Positions 59,952 through 64,000 of a stretch of 64,000 nucleotides of DNA are shown one piece after another. The notes beneath the pieces were generated by a model. That model did no database searches, was not told where the DNA came from, and saw only the letters and a list, made by a program, of their open reading frames with translations. Within the stretch, counting starts at the first letter, position 1. The number at the start of each line of letters is the position of its first letter. The DNA lies in contig CAXXVR010000007.1 of assembly GCA_963675955.2 (NCBI GenBank), positions 620,001 through 684,000 of the forward strand, read 5' to 3'. The translations under genes were made by a program, and so were the position numbers. This DNA comes from Desulfocicer sp963675955 (GTDB lineage: Bacteria; Desulfobacterota; Desulfobacteria; Desulfobacterales; Desulfobacteraceae).

Positions 59952-61487
59952 ATGGCAACACCACAAAACAAATTAGCGCAGTCCTTGTCTATTCTAAAAG
60001 ATCTTCAGGATAAAGGATTAGTTGCGATTCATACAAAGAATATGACTCGCACACATCGGGAACGCCTTCGTAAAAACGGTTTTATTAAGGAGGTGATGAA
60101 GGGGTGGTACGTCCCTTCAAAGCCAGATGAGCCAGCCGGGGAAAGTACGGCTTGGTATGCTTCATTTTGGGGGTTTTGCGCTGATTACCTAAATACAAGA
60201 TTTGATAACCGATGGTGTCTTTCAGCAGAACAGTCGTTGATGATCCATAGTGGAGACTGGACGATCCCTTCACAGCTTATCATTAAAACACCTAAGGGCG
60301 GGAATAAGCCAATCACTCTCTTGTATGAAACCTCTTTGATGACACTTAGAATGGCATTACCAAACGAAAGAGATCTGGAATACAAAGAGAATTTGCAAAT
60401 CATGTCCTTATCAGCATCTCTGATTTTTTGTGGGCCTAGTTTCTATGAAAATCAGACTGCAGACATTCAAGTTGCGCTCTCTATGGTTTCAGAAGCTTCT
60501 GAGATTCTACACAAACTTCTTGAGGGTGGACATAGTTCAAGGGCCGGTAGGCTTGCTGGGGCCTTTCGACATATTGGTAAAGAGTCCATTGCCGATGATA
60601 TCATCAATACAATGATCGCTGCCGATTATAAAGTAGTGGAAGTCAATCCTTTCGAAGAAAAGAGAACCTTTCTGTTTGATACTCATATACGATCTCCATA
60701 TGTGAACCGAATACAAATGGCCTGGTCGAGAATGCGAGAGGTCGTTCTCGATAATTTCCCGGCACCCTCACCCCTGCCCATTGATCCTGATAAGTATCTT
60801 GATGATGTCGAAGAAAAGTATACCAGTGATGCATATCATTCGTTATCCATTGAAGGGTACCAGGTAAGTGCAGAACTGATCGAAAAAGTTCGTGCCGGCA
60901 ATTGGGAACCGGAGACCAATGCTAAGGATAAAGAGCATAAAGACGCCTTGGCCGCTCGGGGGTATTTCCAAGCTTTCCAGGCCGTAAAAAGAAGCTTAGA
61001 AAAAATATTAAATAAAGAACCTGCTGGGGATGTGATACATTCTGATCATTCAGCATGGTATAGGGAGCTTTTTGCCCCAAGTGTGACTGCAGGCCTTATC
61101 GAAGCCACAAATCTTGCTGGATATCGAAATACACCTGTTTATATCCGAATGTCAAAGCACATTCCGCCATCGTATGAAGTCGTTCGAAGCGATCTTATGC
61201 CGGCTTACTTCTCTCTTTTAAAGGAGGAAAAGGAACCGGCTGTAAGAGCTGTCTTGGGGCATTTCTTTTTTGTATATATCCATCCTTACATCGATGGCAA
61301 TGGAAGGATGGGTAGATTTGCAATGAATACCATGCTGGCCAGTGGCGGTTACCCATGGACTATTGTCCCGGTTGAAAAGCGTAAGGATTATATGATCGCC
61401 TTAGAGCAAGCAAGCATCGATAAAAACATAAAACCGTTCACTGTTTTCTTGGCGGATCTTGTTCAGAAGGGAATGCATGGTAAATAA
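59952..61487 (+). CDS. AbiEi-like winged-helix / Fic domain fusion protein
   Basis: 511 residues. The N-terminus (residues 10-60: LKDLQDKGLVAIHTKN, RTHRERLRKNGFIKEVMKGWYV) resembles the winged helix of AbiEi-type antitoxins. A central region of about 200 residues (MIHSGDWTIPSQLIIKTPKGG) also fits AbiEi-like proteins. The C-terminal Fic domain has the full active motif HPYIDGNGRMGR (near 443-454) and an upstream inhibitory-helix motif SLSIEG (near 297-302, S-x3-E-G), so toxin and autoinhibition are in one chain. Fic enzymes transfer AMP or other nucleotide parts to proteins. The winged helix is the natural reader of the 24-bp repeat array immediately upstream. Confidence 0.85.
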   Translation: MATPQNKLAQSLSILKDLQDKGLVAIHTKNMTRTHRERLRKNGFIKEVMKGWYVPSKPDEPAGESTAWYASFWGFCADYLNTRFDNRWCLSAEQSLMIHSGDWTIPSQLIIKTPKGGNKPITLLYETSLMTLRMALPNERDLEYKENLQIMSLSASLIFCGPSFYENQTADIQVALSMVSEASEILHKLLEGGHSSRAGRLAGAFRHIGKESIADDIINTMIAADYKVVEVNPFEEKRTFLFDTHIRSPYVNRIQMAWSRMREVVLDNFPAPSPLPIDPDKYLDDVEEKYTSDAYHSLSIEGYQVSAELIEKVRAGNWEPETNAKDKEHKDALAARGYFQAFQAVKRSLEKILNKEPAGDVIHSDHSAWYRELFAPSVTAGLIEATNLAGYRNTPVYIRMSKHIPPSYEVVRSDLMPAYFSLLKEEKEPAVRAVLGHFFFVYIHPYIDGNGRMGRFAMNTMLASGGYPWTIVPVEKRKDYMIALEQASIDKNIKPFTVFLADLVQKGMHGK

Positions 61488-61804
61488 TGGTTTTTTTGGG
61501 TCGGTAGTCTCGCCCTGTTTGTTAAACAGCGTTGAATTTTGGCCCCTTTTCCGCTGAAATATGCAGCTCTCAATATTTATTTTAAAAACATGTTTTCACT
61601 TTAACGCCGATGTAGAAATTGAACTTCTCGATAACGGCGACAACACCCAAACGAGTTCGTTTTTCCATGTAAAATACGCCTAACTCTGGAACGCCTCCGG
61701 CCGGATCCCCGGCCGGAGGAAAAAATTTGCTTTATCAGAAGAATTCACCTGCACTGTTTTTTTGTTTTATTCATTTCGTACTTTCAAGTAAAAGAATATT
61801 TAAA

Positions 61805-61945
61805 TCAATGGCTTGTCCAGTGCCGTGGTTTGTTCAACGGGCCGGGAAGTGGGGTGGTAAATTTACCTTTGCGCTGTCTGTCAAGGATTCTGTCGCATTT
61901 TTTAGTTACTTGTTCTATCAATTCCAGTTCTTTGTAGCGTCCGGG
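61805..61945 (-). pseudogene. Possible C-terminal gene fragment
   Basis: The minus strand reads about 46 residues ending at a TGA (61807-61805), containing KELELIEQVTKKCDRILD and a basic end (PLNKPRHWTSH). Composition is protein-like and a stop closes it upstream near the hairpin. It may be the tail of a gene cut off by rearrangement. The family is not recognised. Confidence 0.25.
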
Positions 61946-61947
61946 GT

Positions 61948-62023
61948 AGCCCCCTCGTCATACCCCTGTCAAGGGTCGAGATGAACGCTACCGCGCCCTT
62001 GACAGGGGCATGACGAGGGGGCT
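61948..62023. repeat. 28-bp near-perfect inverted repeat
   Basis: Arms 61948-61975 and 61996-62023 match at 27 of 28 positions around a 20-nt loop; the arms contain CCCCTCGTCAT and CCCTGTCAAGGG. It adjoins the left side of the IS3 element and may belong to it or mark its target. Confidence 0.75.
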
Positions 62024-62084
62024 GTGTGGTTATCAAGAGATGATTGGGATCATCTCGATTAAAAATTTATTTTTAATCCATAGA

Positions 62085-63161
62085 TCAACCAGTCATCCGG
62101 TACCCATTCTCGTGGCAATTGGGGCCAGTCGCCTCCCTGGGCGGGTTTAACCATACAGAGCCTATAGGATCCCAGTTCCGGGTATCCCGGCTCCAGCGTT
62201 CCGGATTCCTGGATCTGGCAGACGAATAAACGATTTTCCGTTTCTTAAGGATCTCCCGGTCTTTGCCCGTATGGCGGTCCACCGGTCTGACATACTGAAT
62301 GACACTATGCAGATGCTCATGATTATACCAATGGACAAATCCAGCCACCCATTTCCGGGCTGCTTCAATAGAAGGGAACGGGATGCCGGGGTAATCAGGC
62401 CTATACTTGCATGTCCTAAACAACGATTCTGAGTATGGGTTATCATTGCTGACCCGCGGACGGCTGTAGGATTTGGTTACTCCCAGAGCATCCAGCTTGG
62501 CCCTCATGGTATATCCCTTTTGGGGTCCGCCGTTGTCTGCATGAAGAACCGGTGGATTGAGAATACAGTTCTGGGCCAACACAGCTTTATGGACCAGATT
62601 CGCACCCAGTTCAGCGCTCTCTGTGGGATGAATCTCCCAGCCGACAATCATCCTGCTGTATACATCCACGATCATGTACAGATAAAAATACATGCCACGG
62701 ATCTGGGAAGGGAGCCATGTGATGTCCCAGGTCCAAACCTGATTCGGACCTGCGGCGCAAAATCCCTGAGGCGGCGTATGTTTTCTGGGAGATCGGCTGC
62801 GGCCCCTGTGGTTTTGTTCTCCTGCTTTGTGCAGAATCCGGTAAAAACTGGATTCAGAGGCAATATACACCCCCTGGTCCGCCAGTCTCGGTACGATCTG
62901 GCCCGGGGGAAGGCTTCCATATTTGGGGTCATGGCAAACCGAAAGCACCTGGTCGATTTCCTTTTTTGTCAGCTTGTTGGATGGCTCAGGCCTTTTGGCT
63001 GTGGGACGTCCATCCGTTTTAATCTCACCTTCCCAGGTCCACCGTTGATATGTACGGGAGCAGATACCAACGACCCTACAAGCAGGTTCGAGGCGTGCTC
63101 CGGCGTCCCTGGCTTCATTGATCAGCTCTACAGTTTTGCGGCGATCCGGGGCGCTGATCAT
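62085..63161 (-). CDS. IS3 family transposase OrfB (DDE integrase domain)
   Basis: 358 residues from the ATG at 63161, which overlaps the orfA stop (ATGA). An N-terminal HTH-like segment (GICSRTYQRWTW) precedes the rve integrase core, with DDE residues in VWTWDITWLP (Asp), VLHADNGGPQ (Asp) and NPYSESLFRTCKY (Glu). The length is normal and the frame intact. It needs OrfA for activity. Confidence 0.93.
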   Translation of the reverse strand: MISAPDRRKTVELINEARDAGARLEPACRVVGICSRTYQRWTWEGEIKTDGRPTAKRPEPSNKLTKKEIDQVLSVCHDPKYGSLPPGQIVPRLADQGVYIASESSFYRILHKAGEQNHRGRSRSPRKHTPPQGFCAAGPNQVWTWDITWLPSQIRGMYFYLYMIVDVYSRMIVGWEIHPTESAELGANLVHKAVLAQNCILNPPVLHADNGGPQKGYTMRAKLDALGVTKSYSRPRVSNDNPYSESLFRTCKYRPDYPGIPFPSIEAARKWVAGFVHWYNHEHLHSVIQYVRPVDRHTGKDREILKKRKIVYSSARSRNPERWSRDTRNWDPIGSVWLNPPREATGPNCHENGYRMTG

Positions 63162-63651
63162 TCGTCCTCTGGGTCCCCCCAAATCGCCTGGACTTTTTTT
63201 TGCAGCACCAACAGGGCGGCCGCTTCTGCAAGGGCTTTCTCCTTGCGCTTAAGCTCTTTTTCAAGCTGTTTGATTCGCTTCTGGTCCTGTTTTTGGCCGG
63301 CTTTGAGCTTACTGGCAACCTGTCTGTCCCAGTCATTGGCATTTTCACATGCCTGCCGCCATTGGATCACCTGCTCAGGATATATCCCCTTTTTGCGGCA
63401 GTATTCTGCCAGCTCGGATTCGTTCATTGCAGCGGTTTCCATGACGGCTGAAAATTTATCCTGTGCACTCCAACCATTGGCTCCCTGCTGGCATCTGGTA
63501 GCAAGATGCCCTTCTGGTGTGCTTCCTGGCGCCATTTATATAATGTGGCTTCGCTGATGCCTTCCTCTATTGCCAATTGGCTGACTGGCCGTGCATGCGG
63601 AGGCATCATCTTTTTTAAAACGGCTTCCTTTCGTTCGGGTGAATATCGCAT
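63158..63651 (-). pseudogene. IS3 family transposase OrfA, frameshifted
   Basis: The ATG at 63651 with AGGAGG upstream starts MRYSPERKEAVLKKMM and an HTH (LAIEEGISEATLYKWRQEA). Near 63478 the frame is lost. The continuation NGWSAQDKFSAVMETAAM and the coiled coil (KRIKQLEKELKRKEKALAEA) are read one base back, ending at 63158. One missing base in the stretch 63478-63495 explains this. The element is probably not autonomous as it stands. Confidence 0.8.
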
Positions 63652-63687
63652 GACTAATTTCCTCCTGAGCCCCAATAATAATGCTTT

Positions 63688-63984
63688 TTAATTCATGCGA
63701 CAACTATCCTGCCACAGGGGGCGGCGTTTATCAATGTAGTTATCGGGATTTACGAGTGGATTTCCATGAGCATGGGCTACGGCACAACGCCCCTCTTCAT
63801 ACAAATATTTACCAATATTGTTTTCGGTCTTTTGTAGTTCTGTTAATCTGTCAACAGCCGGTGAATACCACAAGTGCTGTAAATTCTGGTTTATCCATTC
63901 CTTTTGTGCTGAACCACCTCTGTGCCTAATATTAAGGACTTTGAAATAGCTAAGAAATGCAAATGGAGTAGAATTGACAGTCAT
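63688..63984 (-). pseudogene. 5' part of a gene interrupted by the IS3 element
   Basis: The ATG at 63984 is preceded by AGGGAGGGG. About 89 residues follow (FAFLSYFKVLNIRH, KYLYEEGRCAVAHAHGNPLVNPD) up to KRRP at 63717, after which the frame runs into the IS end and stops at 63688. The GRCAVAHA segment recalls a family of uncharacterised proteins that I cannot name with confidence. The rest of the gene is not found on the other side of the IS. Confidence 0.5.
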
Positions 63985-64000
63985 CCCCTCCCTAAATAAT

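Larger units (their letters stand above)
61488..62084. other. Intergenic region between Fic gene and IS3 element
   Basis: About 600 bp. It contains a GC hairpin at 61694-61719 (CCTCCGGCC/GGCCGGAGG, followed by A and not T on this strand), a minus-strand coding remnant at 61805-61945, and a 28-bp near-perfect inverted repeat at 61948-62023. No intact gene is seen. Confidence 0.5.
62023..63716 (-). mobile_element. IS3-family insertion sequence (left end uncertain)
   Basis: Two overlapping transposase frames on the minus strand (orfA frameshifted, orfB intact). The right end is probably at 63716, where plus-strand CCTGCCACA interrupts a host reading frame. The left end could be the TG at 62023 (GGGGGC then occurs on both sides, 62017-62022 and 63717-63722) or the TGTAGC at 61933. 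The terminal repeats are too diverged to decide by eye. Confidence 0.6.

Noticed and set aside
61694..61719. Intrinsic terminator of the Fic gene
   Set aside because: The GC-rich hairpin is followed by A residues on the plus strand, so the polarity is wrong for the Fic gene.
1..64000. tRNA, rRNA or CRISPR loci
   Set aside because: No cloverleaf with a T-loop consensus, no rRNA-like stretch and no spacer-repeat array were recognised; the only regular array is the 24-bp repeat at the Fic gene, whose units are adjacent to short non-unique gaps and lack CRISPR dimensions.

Overview
The window reads as chromosome of an anaerobic, probably sulfate-reducing member of the Desulfobacterota (Desulfobacteraceae-like). 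This is inferred from gene content, not from a marker gene: an in-frame UAG in a trimethylamine methyltransferase gene (pyrrolysine decoding), corrinoid methyltransferase components, tungsten/molybdenum aldehyde:ferredoxin oxidoreductase, [NiFe]-hydrogenase and hydrogenase-related complexes, poly-ferredoxins, and many sigma-54 and two-component elements. No rRNA, tRNA or CRISPR array was recognised.

Layout. 0.2-6 kb: a cytidylate-kinase-like protein (-), a CstA-type carrier, two small unknown genes, an ArsA-like ATPase and a truncated TRAP transporter gene. 6.3-11.7 kb (-): a histidine-degradation block (hutU, hutI) with a TIM-barrel isomerase and a MarR-GNAT fusion regulator. 12.1-12.6 kb: a P-II gene behind a sigma-54 promoter. 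13.3-26.8 kb (+): a long run of closely spaced genes: REC-REC-GGDEF protein, group-2-like [NiFe] hydrogenase small subunit (frameshifted) and large subunit, maturation protease, BarA-like hybrid kinase, corrinoid protein, MtaA/UroD-like methyltransferase, DUF1638 protein, GAF-PAS hybrid kinase and REC-GGDEF protein. It looks like an H2-responsive signalling module joined to corrinoid chemistry and c-di-GMP output. 26.9-34.4 kb (+): six genes for a hydrogenase-4-like membrane complex whose catalytic subunit has lost the NiFe cysteines (Ehr type). 34.4-35.7 kb (-): glycerate 2-kinase.

36.2-45.3 kb: a methylamine/betaine locus. A sigma-54 promoter precedes an MttB homologue without pyrrolysine, then come a small membrane protein, a UAG-containing MttB and a BCCT transporter. 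Convergent to these lie a sigma-54 response regulator and a histidine kinase with a periplasmic solute-binding domain. 45.4-49.5 kb is a decayed mobile-element region: an IS256 insertion that splits a membrane-protein gene (9-bp duplication) and a wrecked DUF1156-type DNA methylase gene next to a sirtuin. 49.9-51.8 kb: a MATE exporter behind an attenuator-like terminator and a NifX-like protein with a Gly/Arg repeat tail.

52.0-58.1 kb (-): a TetR-controlled aldehyde/alcohol redox operon (TetR, 4x[4Fe-4S] ferredoxin, aldehyde ferredoxin oxidoreductase, Fe-alcohol dehydrogenase, a degenerate dehydrogenase paralogue, an unknown protein). A long palindrome overlaps its promoter. 58.3-64 kb: Nudix hydrolase, GFA-family protein, an AbiEi-like/Fic fusion preceded by a 24-bp-period tandem repeat array, and an IS3-family element with a frameshifted orfA that truncates a neighbouring gene.

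The candidates most worth attention are the H2-sensor/corrinoid/c-di-GMP cluster, the UAG-containing MttB locus, the NiFe-less hydrogenase-like complex, the Fic gene with its repeat array, and a family of short dispersed intergenic repeats.
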